From Hemerocallis citrina (lineage: Eukaryota > Streptophyta > Magnoliopsida > Asparagales > Asphodelaceae): a stretch of 64,000 nt of DNA. The stretch is from positions 17,531,971 through 17,595,970 of the forward strand of contig CM030360.1 in the NCBI GenBank assembly GCA_017893485.1, read 5' to 3'. Positions 34,316 through 45,779 of the stretch are shown here, piece after piece (position 1 is the stretch's first letter; each line of letters begins with the position of its first letter). The notes under the pieces were generated by a model. The model was not told the origin of the DNA and made no database searches. It saw only the letters and a program-made list of their open reading frames with translations. The translations under genes and the position numbers were made by a program.

Positions 34316-36084
34316 TGTAACTACCGTTTCCGCTATTTTCATTTTTTCCTTTTTTTTTAAGATTTTATTTGTAATTAAATAAAATACTCTATTTTTGTTT
34401 CTTGATTATTTTTTTAATTAAATCTTGTTAATGAATTTCTCCGTTCTCCTTGTTGAGCTGTACTTATTGATTCTATTTTCTTTTGTTAATTGCGAGTATT
34501 TTTATTTGAACCCTATTATTTTAAACTCATCTCTTATTGAATTCTAAACCCAATTTCAATTGTTCTTGATCCAAAACCACCATTATTGGATCCTAAACCA
34601 CTAACCCAACATCCTAATTGTACCCTATAAATACAACTCTATTGCAAATCCTAAAAATTGCACAAATTGAAATCCTAGAGCTGCTTATTCTCTCTCCTCT
34701 CTGTTTTCTCTCTCCCCGTACAAATTTTTCCCGCTCAAACCAACCTCCTTCTCCGGCCAAACTCCGGCCACCTCCGGCACCCCTCCTCGTCGCCCAACTC
34801 CCGTCGACACCCCCGTCGATGCCCAGATACCCAAAACTTGAAACCCCCTTACTCCTTGCCTTCTGCCCTATATCCGATCGACAACCACAGCCAAAACCCC
34901 AACCTGTCCTGCCCCTTTCCGTCGACATCGACCCCTGATGCCGTTGCCCTCGCTTTCCTTTCGCACCGCCCACCACTGCGTCGATGTTAGCCAGTGACGC
35001 CATCAAGCCCCTGGCCGTTGCTGACTGTTGTTGTGTCTCTTTGGCTGTTGTGCTTGGATTTTATTTCACGTATATTGCACATGCTAAATTGTGCTAGTTC
35101 GTGGGTTTGTTGCTTCGGGATCCTTATCCTGTTATTCTTCGTATTCGTTTTCACCATCTAAAGGAAATTCACTTCCTCTTGAATTGTTAATTCTATCAAA
35201 TTCAAGTTTTGTTGAAACTCTTGCAAGTAGATCACTTTGTTTATCGTATTATACATTGTTCATCTCTTTTGTTGGGTATATTGAGGGTTTACATGAGCTA
35301 ACCCCAATTTACTTGACATCGTGCTACTTTTGACTCCAAGATTGATTCTTTCATGTGTGCATATAGAATTGATAATATGGTTGGTCATATAATTGTCACA
35401 CAAATAAATTATTGTAGTGTTAATTGCGAGATTGTATGTTGTTTGATCGATTGATGATTGATTGATGATAAATTGATCTATGTATGTGTTCTTAATCTTA
35501 TTTACCATGTTTTTATACCCTTCATGCGGATTAAGAAATTTATCGACTAGTAGAATTGATACCCATCATGTTTAATTAACTTATTTCATGAAAACTACCC
35601 AAAACCTGTATATTGCTTACTGTCTGTATGTTGACTGCTATTTCCAACTCAGTAAATGATCTTAAAATAAATTTCTTTCTGAATATGAATTGTAGCATTA
35701 TTTTTCTAGTTTCCAGAAAATCTTGAATTTCTGAATTCCGACTTGCATAGCAAAAGTTATGCCTGTTTTACTACAGCTGTGTTTTTACTTTCAGATTTCC
35801 AGATTCTTGTACATTTCATATTTCAACAGTAAAAAGGCTGATCAAATGTTAAAATTTTACTCTGAAAATTTCCAAATTGTTACTTAACATGTTTAGGAGT
35901 CTAGAAAATATTTTTAATAAATTTATTATTGAGTTTTTGCTGGTTCTAAAAATAAAATAACATGATGTCAATTTTTTGCCTGAACATGAATCTGTAAAAA
36001 ATAATGTGTTTGACCTAACTACTGTTGTCGGATTTTGAACTTTAAACTTGCGTTGGAATAGTGTGGAAGTGTAGTTTTCAGAAT
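34316..36084 (+). repeat. 3' LTR of Tekay copy B, truncated
   Basis: Starts TGTAACTACCG after AAGGTGGGTAGGA. Cut by pararetroviral sequence at the same LTR position as copy A (TTTTCAGAATT then TTAAATAAGGCA). Confidence 0.9.
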
Positions 36085-36104
36085 TTTAAATAAGGCATAC
36101 TCCA

Positions 36105-37349
36105 ATGCATCTAAAAGATTTCAAAATACATATAAAAAAATTAATAGAAAATAATTACATAAGAAAATCACAAAGTCCACATTCATCACTAGCATTCATA
36201 GTAAGAAAACATTCAGAAAAAAAAAGAAAAATCTCGAATGGTAGTAAATTATAAGGAACTAAATAAAAATACTAAGAGGTTTGGATACCCACTACCAGAC
36301 ATGCAAATACTACTCAACACAGTAAGAACAAGAAAAATATATTCAAAATTTGATTGTAAATCAGGATTTTATCATGTAAAACTAAAAGAAGATTGAAATA
36401 TTTAACAGCATTTGGCACACCTTAAGGATTTTATGAATGGAATGTATTACCATTCGGTTATAAAAATAGCCCAGGACTATTTCAAGAAATATATGGATAA
36501 TATATTTGAAAAATACAACAATTTCATATTAGTATATGTAGATGATATTCTAATAGGATCCGAAAACGAGGAACAACATAAAGAACATCTGCTAAAATTC
36601 ATAGAAATAGTAAAAAATGCAGGTATTATATTATCAAAAAAGAAAATGGAACTGTTCAAAACTGAGATAGAATTCTTAGGAACAAAATTATCACATGAAG
36701 GAATAGAACTACAACCACATATAGCTGAAAAATAAAGACATTTCCTAATGTCCTAAAAGAAAAAAGAGAAGTACAATCTGTAATAGGGTTACTAAATCAA
36801 ACAAGAGGTTCCATACCAAATTTATCAGCAAAAACAAATTGGTTACAACAAAAACTGAAAAAGTTTAAGAAATTTGAATGGACCCCAGAGGATGAAGAAA
36901 AACTTAAAACATTAAAACAATAGACTTCAGAATTACATAAGCTAAGATTACCTGTTAAAAAATGTTCATGGATAATAGAAACAGATGCGTGTGAAAAAAA
37001 ATGGGGAGCAGTATTAAAATTCATTGAAATAGGAGAACAAGAGGAAAGACTAGCCAGATATACTAGTGGATCTTTCACACAAACCCAACAAAATTACCAC
37101 ATAAACAAAAAAGAACTACTAGCAATCTTAAAAGCTATATAAAAGTTTAAATTATTTATAATACATACGAAATTCACAGTAAGAACAGACAATACGCAAG
37201 CAAAGAGTTGGATCAAAAAAATAATAGACCTAACTATAGCAAACAAAAGATTGATAAGATAGCAAATGGAGTTAGCACATTACGATTTCTCAATAGAAAA
37301 CATAAAAGGAAAGGACAACATTTTAGCTGATTTTTTATCAAGAAATTAA
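36105..37349 (+). pseudogene. Pararetrovirus RT-RNase H, fragment B
   Basis: Same motifs as fragment A: MVVNYKELN near 36238, YVDDI near 36536, and the RNase H tail ending at the stop at 37349. It shares stops with A and has an extra TAA near 37139 in the RNase H. Confidence 0.85.
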
Positions 37350-37368
37350 CTATTTCATTTGTTGCATA

Positions 37369-37551
37369 ATGAAAACTAGAGTCCAGCAAATAGAACAGAA
37401 TGTTATTTACCTAAAGAAAATCATGGAACAAATAAAAGGAGCATTTAATCAATTACAATTACAAATATACGGGCTCCAAAGTCTGTTCTACCAGTATGTA
37501 ATTAGCATGCAACCACAGAAAATATGGTGGACAATACTAGCGAGAAAATGA
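37369..37551 (+). CDS. Small pararetroviral ORF, fragment B (shortened)
   Basis: 60 codons, identical at the start to the 84-codon ORF at 9422. A one-base deletion near 37503 (ATTAGCATG instead of ATTCAGCATG) changes the end. Function unknown; coiled-coil-like N-terminus. Confidence 0.4.
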   Translation: MKTRVQQIEQNVIYLKKIMEQIKGAFNQLQLQIYGLQSLFYQYVISMQPQKIWWTILARK

Positions 37552-37745
37552 GTGAGATAGGCGAACCTACTCATTTCTTAAAAGAGGATGCACTTACATC
37601 CTCAAATAAGACTACATACTAGGAGACGCTTCTTACAGAGAAAGCTCCTATCAAAGTATCAAAAAAAGTATTATATTTACGATATATTCAAAAACTATGC
37701 TAAGTAACCGAGGTGAACCAGTTCATCAAAACCATATCACAACAT

Positions 37746-38267
37746 ATGAATAAGGCCATCATCCTACCAGGAGCTAATCCAAGAACCACCAGGACATTGT
37801 TCAAAAGATGACTTATTCATTGCATCTATCCGTCTAGAGAATGTGAGGAACTGGTCCACTTACCAAGAGACATTTACAAAGCAGCCAAGAGTTATTTTGG
37901 CCTTACAAAGGCCTAAAAAATATATGTCAGAATGTATTCAGTCATCCCTGAATATATTGAAGACAATGAAAAGCTTCCAGCAGAACACGTTATAAAAATA
38001 GGGATGACCACCCAAGTGATCTATGGAGCATCAAATATTGTACCATACAAAACTGAGAAATTTCAAAGCCTAATCCCAGAAAGAAAGGCCATGGACTTCA
38101 GGAACAAGTATTGTGAGTTAAAAGATATAAAACTAAGAAACAACAATATATGGATCTATGACCGCCAAGATCAAGAAAAAATAATAATGTATAGTATAGC
38201 AAAAATAAAACAGTCACAAGATAAGTATGAGTTATTTGACAGCTGGTACCAAATACTATATACATGA
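37746..38267 (+). pseudogene. Downstream pararetroviral ORF, fragment B
   Basis: Same frame as 9800-10321 with the same two stops. The last 111 codons (ATG 37932) are open and differ from A by only a few residues. It ends about 170 bases before the intergenic promoter. Family not recognised. Confidence 0.5.
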
Positions 38268-38410
38268 GCAATGATAATGACAGAAGAGACAGTTGGATAC
38301 TACTCCAGCTTGATGAAGACAGAACATCAACACAAATGTGGAGCATGTGAACCTGTCTGCCAGGGGAAATCCCTTTTTCTAGAGTAGTCCACAAGACAAT
38401 TATTAAAGAC

Positions 38411-38495
38411 TAATGTAAGCAACAATTATTTGGCTGGTGATGTAAGCAGTGACGTATATAAACTTGTTGTAAGATGATCCCTTGGTCTATAAAAG
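38411..38495 (+). promoter_or_regulatory. Pararetroviral promoter: TGACG element and TATA box
   Basis: ATGTAAG repeats at 38413 and 38440 and a TGACG (as-1-like) motif at 38450-38454 lie about 35 bases before TATAAAAG at 38488-38495. This is the usual build of the caulimovirid full-length RNA promoter. Fragment A is cut off just before it. Confidence 0.65.
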
Positions 38496-39090
38496 GATAG
38501 GCTGCGTAAGTAGAAGACAGACCATCTAGGAGAAAAGAAATCCCACAAAAGTTTGTAAGCAAAGTCTGTAAGAAAATTGGGAGAAATAAAATTATCTTTC
38601 TATGAGTTCTACTACAAGATCTTATACAAAATAAGGTATGAAAAACTAATTTTTCTTAGGAAGAGTTTTGTAAGGCTCTGCCTGAAGGATCTTACAAAAA
38701 TACTCATTTATAACCTTCTATATTTAGACTGTACACCTAGTAGTAGGAAACGAATTAGGTTGTGGTTGCCTGTATCGAAGTGCTACTAGTTGTTCCAGAC
38801 GTATCTCTCGGATGAAGCTCTCTTGAGAGCATAGTAATCCTGAGATGGTAGGAACATAAAAGGAGCACTGAAATCGGGGTGCATACCAGAGGTATTTTAT
38901 CCACTGGTAGTAACTGGTACAGAGCAGCTCGAAGAAGTTTAACTAGGTCGGAAGCATGATGGACCGTTTTGTTTTGATTTTTAGGGTATCCTTAGAAATC
39001 TCTCTCTACTTCTGATTTTATAATTATTGTTGTTCAATAATACTAATGGATAATAATAGTTTGAGTATTGCCTCAGAAATTTTTTAATTA

Positions 39091-39570
39091 ATGATTAATA
39101 ATCAAGGAAGTGATAGAATGCTAGTTTTTTATGGTTATTATCCTCATAGAGTAACAAGTATGAATGATTATTATGAATTTAAATTAGTCTTCTTTAGTGT
39201 ACAACGAGTAATAATTATAACAATAAATCAAATAAATTCTGGAGAAACTAGTAATATAAATGTCGAAATAATTGATGATCTAACTTTTTATGAAAGATCT
39301 TTATTATTTTATGAGAATGGTGTATTTAGTAGTTATATCTGGAGCCCTACAACAACATATAGACAATTTCTAGAAGAAGATGAACAGATTGGAGAAGAAA
39401 ATAGACATATAGAAGAACTCGAAATACCCACATATGATAGTAATAGTGAAATGTCTGAGACAGAATTAGAATATATGGGAGATCTTGAAGACACGTTTGA
39501 TTACTTTTTTGAGATAGACAATATACATTATTTCGAAAAATATTATTTTACAGAAAATTATCATCTTTAA
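39091..39570 (+). CDS. Leader ORF between pararetroviral promoter and primer site
   Basis: An intact 159-codon ORF with a true ATG. The N-terminal two thirds are hydrophobic/aromatic with several Tyr and Phe. The C-terminal third is strongly acidic (LEEDEQIGEENRHIEELE, then SEMSETELEYMGDLEDTFD). It lies about 600 bases after the TATA box and 90 bases before the primer site. Most caulimovirid leaders hold only very short ORFs, so this is unusual. An acidic terminus is also seen in caulimovirid coat and other virion proteins, but I find no firm match. Confidence 0.5.
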   Translation: MINNQGSDRMLVFYGYYPHRVTSMNDYYEFKLVFFSVQRVIIITINQINSGETSNINVEIIDDLTFYERSLLFYENGVFSSYIWSPTTTYRQFLEEDEQIGEENRHIEELEIPTYDSNSEMSETELEYMGDLEDTFDYFFEIDNIHYFEKYYFTENYHL

Positions 39571-39657
39571 AAATTTTTATCCTTTAAAGTTTTAAAATTT
39601 CTTGATACTCTCTTTAATTCTATTTTTCAGGAGAAATTTCACGCTTCGCACCCAAGT

Positions 39658-39670
39658 TGGTATCAGAGTC
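39658..39670 (+). other. Pararetroviral primer-binding site (tRNA-iMet)
   Basis: TGGTATCAGAGTC, complementary to the 3' end of plant initiator tRNA-Met. It marks the minus-strand start of a caulimovirid genome. Confidence 0.8.
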
Positions 39671-39731
39671 AATACAGAGTAAGTAATTTTTACTTAATTT
39701 CTGTAATTTTCTTTTAATTAATCACTAATTT

Positions 39732-39972
39732 ATTAGCTATAGAATAGAAAACAAAAATTTAATAGTAAAACTAGAAATTATACTAAAATCCAAAAACCTT
39801 TAGAATTTAATAAAAGATCACATATTCTATAGAAAATATTATAGAAAGTATATTATAGAAATTTAATTAAGAGCTGGTCATTTCGTTAAATATTTTATTT
39901 TCTAATAGGATCGTTCCGCCAAATAAATAAAAATAGGATCGTTTGGCCAAATATTTTCAAAAAGTGGGTGAA
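39732..39972 (+). repeat. Repeat matching 26541-26756 in inverse orientation
   Basis: AGCTATAGAATAGAAAACAA begins the match, which runs to CAAAAAGTGGGTG. Directly follows the primer site, so it may be pararetroviral. Confidence 0.7.
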
Positions 39973-40073
39973 ATAGAACAATTCTGTATGAGTAGGACCC
40001 ACTAATGCATGGATTGTGTAATGATTGCCTAGAGCTTTCATTGTCTGTAGACTATATTGAACATTATTTTTAA

Positions 40074-40254
40074 CTAGTAATTTACACGTGTGATGCATGT
40101 TTTAATAATTTAAATAAAAAACTTAACGTATGGAGGATTTGAACCGAAAACTTTTTTTACATTAATTATCTACGTGCGTTGCACATGTTGGTAAAATGAC
40201 AAAATTGCAAATGATACTAAGGCCTTATCCCATTATAATATTAGAGATTAGAGA
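40074..40254 (-). mobile_element. Helitron-like repeat
   Basis: Minus strand begins TCTCTAATCTCTAATATTATAA, exactly like the copy in GGT intron 1, and ends with an ACATGCATCACACGTG palindrome before CTAG. Confidence 0.65.
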
Positions 40255-41099
40255 TAGTTTCTGGCTGGAGCTTGCACTATTCTTATTATGAAAAAATAAT
40301 AATTATCATAACATTGCCAGTACAAATGTAAAATTTCGATGATAATCAAGAAGAAACACAAATATATATCCATTATCTTTAGTTACAGAAGAAAACAAAT
40401 CTTGACGATTATATCACTATGAGAGAGCCTACTTGTAAATTGTAATGTAGGAACACAAATTCAGGCAGATTAAAAAGCCGAAGGTTCGATACTTAACAAT
40501 TGAAATTAAAACAGAGAGAATTATATATTCGCAAGTTTAGGCACATTATTTTTAACGATTTTCGCGAGTTCATTCGCACGTTTTTCTTTTATATATTCCA
40601 ATTCTATCACTATCAGGGAACGTTCATGATTTTCACGAATGAGTTTATTCTCACGCTCCTCCTTTCATGCATGCACCTAGAAATAGAACGTGGCGTGGAG
40701 AAGATGGCGACAAAGAGGAGTGATAATAGAACGTGGCCTTCATGCATACACATAGAAGTCTTAAAAGAAAAACAGAAAAGAAAAAATTATAGTTTGGCCT
40801 CTTGTTCGACAACGGGCTTAATTTCCATACTTATTTAGGCTCAACCAATCAAAATCTTTCTTGGAATTGCTTATATCCTTGTATGTTATTATAAAAACTA
40901 GAGTAAAAGTAATTTTATGGATGAAAACATTTCTCAATTAAAATGTTGTATTTATAATGTTCATTTCAAATGCAATTTTTTCTGGATTTTTTTTTTTTAA
41001 TCTTAAGATTTCTTATTTATTGTTTACTTAACTAGAAAGTTGCGAATATACTTGTTTAAAAAGGTATTTTAAAATTTTAAAATTAAATATTATACAAAA
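40255..41099. other. No gene seen
   Basis: AT-rich sequence. The 112-codon ORF at 40500 has no recognisable domain and uneven composition, so I do not call it. Confidence 0.4.
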
Positions 41100-43977
41100 T
41101 AAGATATTATTTTGTATAAATTTAATGGTGGAATGAACTAACAAAAGAAGATAGAAATAAGATCAGAAAATCACGACCAGTTGATGACAAAGGAACATAA
41201 GAATACTCAGCACAACACTTAGAACTAAAAGATTTAATTACAAATTACGATATAACAATAAGAACAGAATTTAGTGTCTATATAGAAAAAACCAAGTAAG
41301 ATGGAGACTAAGGAATCTAGAAATATGTAACATGTGTTATTTTGACAATTACACTTGTGAATACAGAGAATATTTCCAAGAAGCTATTTCATAAAAGAAG
41401 AAAAGATTCCAATCTTAAACTCATTTTTCCTAAAACTAATAGATCCATGAAGTATACACCTATATAGAGCATACATAAATGAGAAAGTGAAACCAGAAAT
41501 AAATATTTTAGGATATAAAACACAATTTGTAAATGATTATAGGCATAAAGTCAGGACCGGCCCTGAGTTCCCGGGGGCCCTAGGCGAACTTCCGACATGG
41601 GGGCCCCTAATAACATATATATTATTTTACGCGCAAAATACGTACCTATATTTATAAGGAAAGTTTAAATTTTGGGGCCCCTAAAATTGTGAAATCTCCG
41701 GGGGCCCAAGGCGGCCGCCTTACCCGCCTCTAGGGTAAGGCTGGCCCTGCATAAAGTATGCCAAAAAGGTAGATCATCTATAAAATAGTATAGAACATAT
41801 CAACAAAGAATGTGTTGTGAAGATGCAAAACCAAATCAATGGGGTTGTAATAATTGATATAATTATACAAAAAGACATAAAAGTAAAATGCACAAATAAA
41901 AAACCAAAATATAGAAAAACATTTATGAAATATAGAAAACCCTATAAAAAGTAATTCAGGGAAAAAAATAAAGATAAAAAATATCCGAAAAATTTAAGAA
42001 AATATAATTGTTATATATGTGGAGAAATACGACATATATCACCAAACTGTCTTATAAAAATGAAGAAAGAAAATGTAAAATGCATAGAGAAGAAACTGAA
42101 TAAATTTATTACATAAACTATAAATTCATAGAATATGAAGAAGAATGGTCAGAAAGAAGTGAAAATTAGACAATAAAGGCAATGGAAAAAGATAGTGGAA
42201 GCAGTGAGAATGAAATAAAAGAATATGAAATAAATATGATAACAGCTAAAATATAAATACAGATAACTTTAAAATAAAACAACTATCTCGAAAATTATAC
42301 GATACAAACTAGCTAGAGAAAATTTTGAAATGACCATACCAAATTATATAGAATTTGACCTTAACAAAGTAAAAGAAATTTCTAAAGGAAAAAACAACAC
42401 AAATAATGTTTGCCAAAAGATCACTATTAATAAAAAACAAACAACATGCGTGAGAACTAATACCAATAATAAATACATTAGATAATCAAAATAATAATCA
42501 ATTTAAGATAGAAATAGAATACTATGACAATGGTGAATAAAACAAACAAATAGCTCTTGTGGATACAAGAGCCAAATTCACATATTAAACAAACAAATAT
42601 AAAAACAACGGAATCAATACCATTAGAAAACTCATATTACTATTTGGACTACTATAACAACAAACATCCAATTGTCCATAAAATAATATTACCACTAAAA
42701 ATAAATGGCAGAAATGAAATACTATTACATCTACATGTAGATCTAGAACACAATGTTAATGAGATGTTATTAGGAAATGACTTCATTACAACTGTACAAC
42801 CATATTAAATACAAGAAAAAACAACAATAATAGTAAATAATAAAGTATAGTAATAAATAACATATTGCCCAAATGAATCAATTACGAGCAACAAAGAATA
42901 CATTATAGATGCTAATGGAATTTGCTTACGAATGATACAAATCAAGAAACTACCACAGTTTGATAGACATTGGAGTAAGAACAAGCTTACGCGGTTTAAA
43001 TATATTACCAAAATGGAAATAAGATGGAAATAATTAAAAAACAATTACTGGATTGACATGAAAAAGCATTATACTTGACAAATACAAACAAAATATTATG
43101 ATACAAGTAAGAAATTATGTCATAAATATACCATTAATATACCAATTTGATGACATGAATGATGATGTATTATTAGGGAACAACTTTTCACACAATATAA
43201 TCCTATGACTATATCACAGAGAACTGTTATATTCACAACTTCTTGTAAACACCAAGTAGTAGCAATTAGAATAACACAACCTTATACTAGAACAAACTTA
43301 CCTCACATTAGATTTTCTTCAACCAAGCGTGGTGAATATCAGTATTTGCCAAATAAAACTAGAATATAGCAAGTCCATGATATAATTACACAATAAATTT
43401 TACAAAAAAAGGAACAACCTGCATGGAGAAGACCATTTAGCAAAATGGCACTTAAGTAAACCTACAGCTCATATAGAGCTAATAGATATGAACAAAATAA
43501 TAAAAGTTAGACCTATAAGATATACTCCAACAGATTTAGAAGAATTCAACATACATATAAAAGAACTAATTGAAAACAGTTACATAAGAAAATCACAAAG
43601 TCCACATTCATCACCGGCATTCACAGTAAAAAAAACTCACAAGAAAAAAAAGGTCAATCTGGAATGGTAGTAAATTGTAAGGAATTAAATAAAAAATACT
43701 AAAAGATTTGAATATCCACTACCAGATATGCGGATACGACTAAATACAGTAAGAACAAGAAAATTTTAATCAAAATTTGATTGCAAATCGGTGTTTTACC
43801 ACATAAAACTAATAGAAGAATCGAATAAATAACATCATTCAATATGAATGGAACGTATTACATTTAGGATATAGAAATAGTCCATGAGTATTTTAAGAAT
43901 ATATGTAATGGATAAAATATTTGAAAAATAAAATAATTTTGTACTTGTATATGTAGACAATATTCTAACAGGATCCG
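41100..43977 (+). mobile_element. Endogenous pararetrovirus copy C, left part (coat, protease, RT start)
   Basis: Very A-rich and full of stops, but colinear with a caulimovirid polyprotein: a zinc knuckle CYICGEIRHISPNC at 42009-42050 (coat protein type), a degraded aspartic protease followed by EMLLGNDFI near 42760, and RT from about 43440, which aligns with the start of fragments A and B (TCACAAAGTCCACATTCATC at 43594). It stops at 43977 where element T3 is inserted and continues at 51499. More diverged than A and B, so older. Confidence 0.75.
41552..41749. mobile_element. hAT-type MITE with 8-bp target duplication
   Basis: 198 bp, very GC-rich. Ends CAGGACCGGCCCTGAG and (inverted) CAGGGCCAGCCTTACC. 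Flanked by CATAAAGT at 41544-41551 and 41750-41757, a perfect 8-bp duplication as left by hAT elements. Inserted in pararetrovirus copy C. Confidence 0.85.
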
Positions 43978-44660
43978 TGTTGCTGCTTTTTTCTGTGTAG
44001 GTACAAATAGATGATGTGAATTATTTTTAAAACAATAAAGAACTGACCTTAATTTTCATCGATATTGACTATTTCCAACTTATCTTGACTTCTGAATTTG
44101 ACGAGTTTGAACAATTAGATTTTATCTGAATGCTGACGTTTGCTCCAATTGACCTGCAAAAGTCTGAAACACCAGAGTTGGCACCAGCAATAGATCCTCC
44201 GACGCTCAAGTCAGAACTCAGAAATATATGAGAAGTTTTTAGTGGAACAATACTGATTACTAGATTCTTGTAGAGGTCATGGGGTATTTATAGTCACTTT
44301 GGGGACCAGTTTCAAGATATTGATTTTTCTCTACTTTCCGGTGTTTTGATTAGGTTGGTTACTTTCTTCTTCATGAAGATATAGATTTAGGAATCATCTC
44401 TTGGTGGAGAGATAACGATTTAAACCGTACTTTATGAATAATTATGAGTTTAAAATGATTTTCAGATAATTATGAACTTCTCCATGTTGGGCCATTATGA
44501 CCCAATTTGACAAATCTGTTTTGGATAGCTGGGCTTGAAAGAGTCCCAATTTCCTTTTACAGACCTATTTTTGGTGGAATTGATCATTTTACCCCTAAGA
44601 GCTTTAAAATTCATGCCCGATTTGAATAGTCCTGATTTGGTTCTATTTTTATCCATATCA
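43978..44660 (-). repeat. 3' LTR of T3
   Basis: Bounded by TGTTGCTGC and CCATATCA on the plus strand. Next to a purine-rich minus-strand tract at 44661-44680. Confidence 0.92.
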
Positions 44661-45668
44661 CAAGTTCCCCATGGCTGAAGACTAAATTTTACGGCCTTTG
44701 AGGAGTAGTTCTTACGTTTTTAATGGTTTATAGAACTTATCAAAGTTTTCGAAGACATTTGAATCTTGCTCAGAGTGTAACGGTGTTATTCTGAGTTAGT
44801 AAAATACCAATAATTATTTAGAATATTCTGGACTTTTTTTTACTTTTCCAGATTTCTCTGATTTTTTTTTTCTTTCAATTTTTAATAATTTTTCAAAATT
44901 TTTATTCGATTTCCTAATTTTTTAATTAATTTTCAAAATTTTAATTGATTATTCTCAATTTATAATTACTTCTTCGGAATTTTAAAATATTTTCCAAATT
45001 AATAATTATTTTAAAAACTTTTAATAAATTAATTCAAAATTTTAACTATTTTTTCAGAATTTTTAAATAATTAATTCAGTTTAATAATTAAATAAAGGAA
45101 TTAAAACAATACCTGATGATGTGGCCGGATTAGAGACGTCGATCACTGGCATGCTCGCATGCTGAGAATATCGGATGGTGGAGATCTTCTCCCGCCTTGC
45201 CCGGTGCCATCCTTACCCAGTGCAAAGTGTCAGGTACACACGTGAGGAGACTGAGCCTTCGATCATCATAGGCACGCTGATTGAGGAGATCAGATGGCCC
45301 ACGTGGTACCTCACACATGTGTTACCCGGTTTCACTGTTACCCCGTGTGGTGCCAGATATGGCGCCACATTAGCATTGACTGGTCAAACTAATTTTTCTT
45401 CTTCTTCTTCTTCTCTAGTGGCGACACGTCACTTGCCCCGCCTTCTTTTTTTTCTTTTTCTTTTCCTTCTTGGGCCTTTGGTCTTTTCTTTCCCTTTTTT
45501 TTGATGGGCTTTGCCATGATGGGATCCTTTTCCCCTCTTTCTTCTTCTCTACTTTTTTGTTTTTTATGGGATTTCCCGTCATCGGAGCTCCAAATTTATT
45601 TATTTTTAAGCTAGTTTTTCTACTCGGATATCTGCATGTAGCTGTAGTATAACGAACTTTCTCGGTGC

Positions 45669-45676
45669 TATAAATA
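45669..45676 (+). promoter_or_regulatory. TATA box of the antisense transcript of T3
   Basis: TATAAATA on the plus strand, downstream of sequence shared with the antisense promoter region of T4 (GAGACGTCGATCA at 45133 and 58628). No intact antisense gene remains in T3. Confidence 0.35.
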
Positions 45677-45779
45677 TCCGATTGGAGCGTGTGACCCCTT
45701 ATTTTGAAGGTGACTTGAAGATCTACCCTTCCTCTTCAGAAGTCAACTAAGGAATCATCTGTCTTTAAGGGTCATAACA

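Larger units (their letters stand above)
31413..36084 (+). mobile_element. Tekay/Del element copy B, 5' truncated
   Basis: Begins in the RT region exactly like copy A from 4724-4730 on and runs through RNase H, integrase, chromodomain, polypurine tract and a truncated 3' LTR. It keeps the 1.26 kb of integrase lost in copy A. The match to copy A is very close by eye, including shared stops, so both derive from one already-damaged element. It has no LTR, primer site or gag of its own on the left. Confidence 0.92.
36085..39700 (+). mobile_element. Endogenous pararetrovirus fragment B with intergenic region
   Basis: Identical in layout to fragment A up to 38430, then extends into a promoter (TGACG motif, TATAAAAG), a leader with a 159-codon ORF, and a tRNA-iMet primer site at 39658. 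This polymerase-to-primer-site order matches the circular caulimovirid map. The right border is not sharp: sequence after 39732 matches an inverted repeat at 26541. Confidence 0.82.

Noticed and set aside
40500..40838. 112-codon ORF
   Set aside because: No recognisable domain, AT-rich context, no second copy to test conservation.
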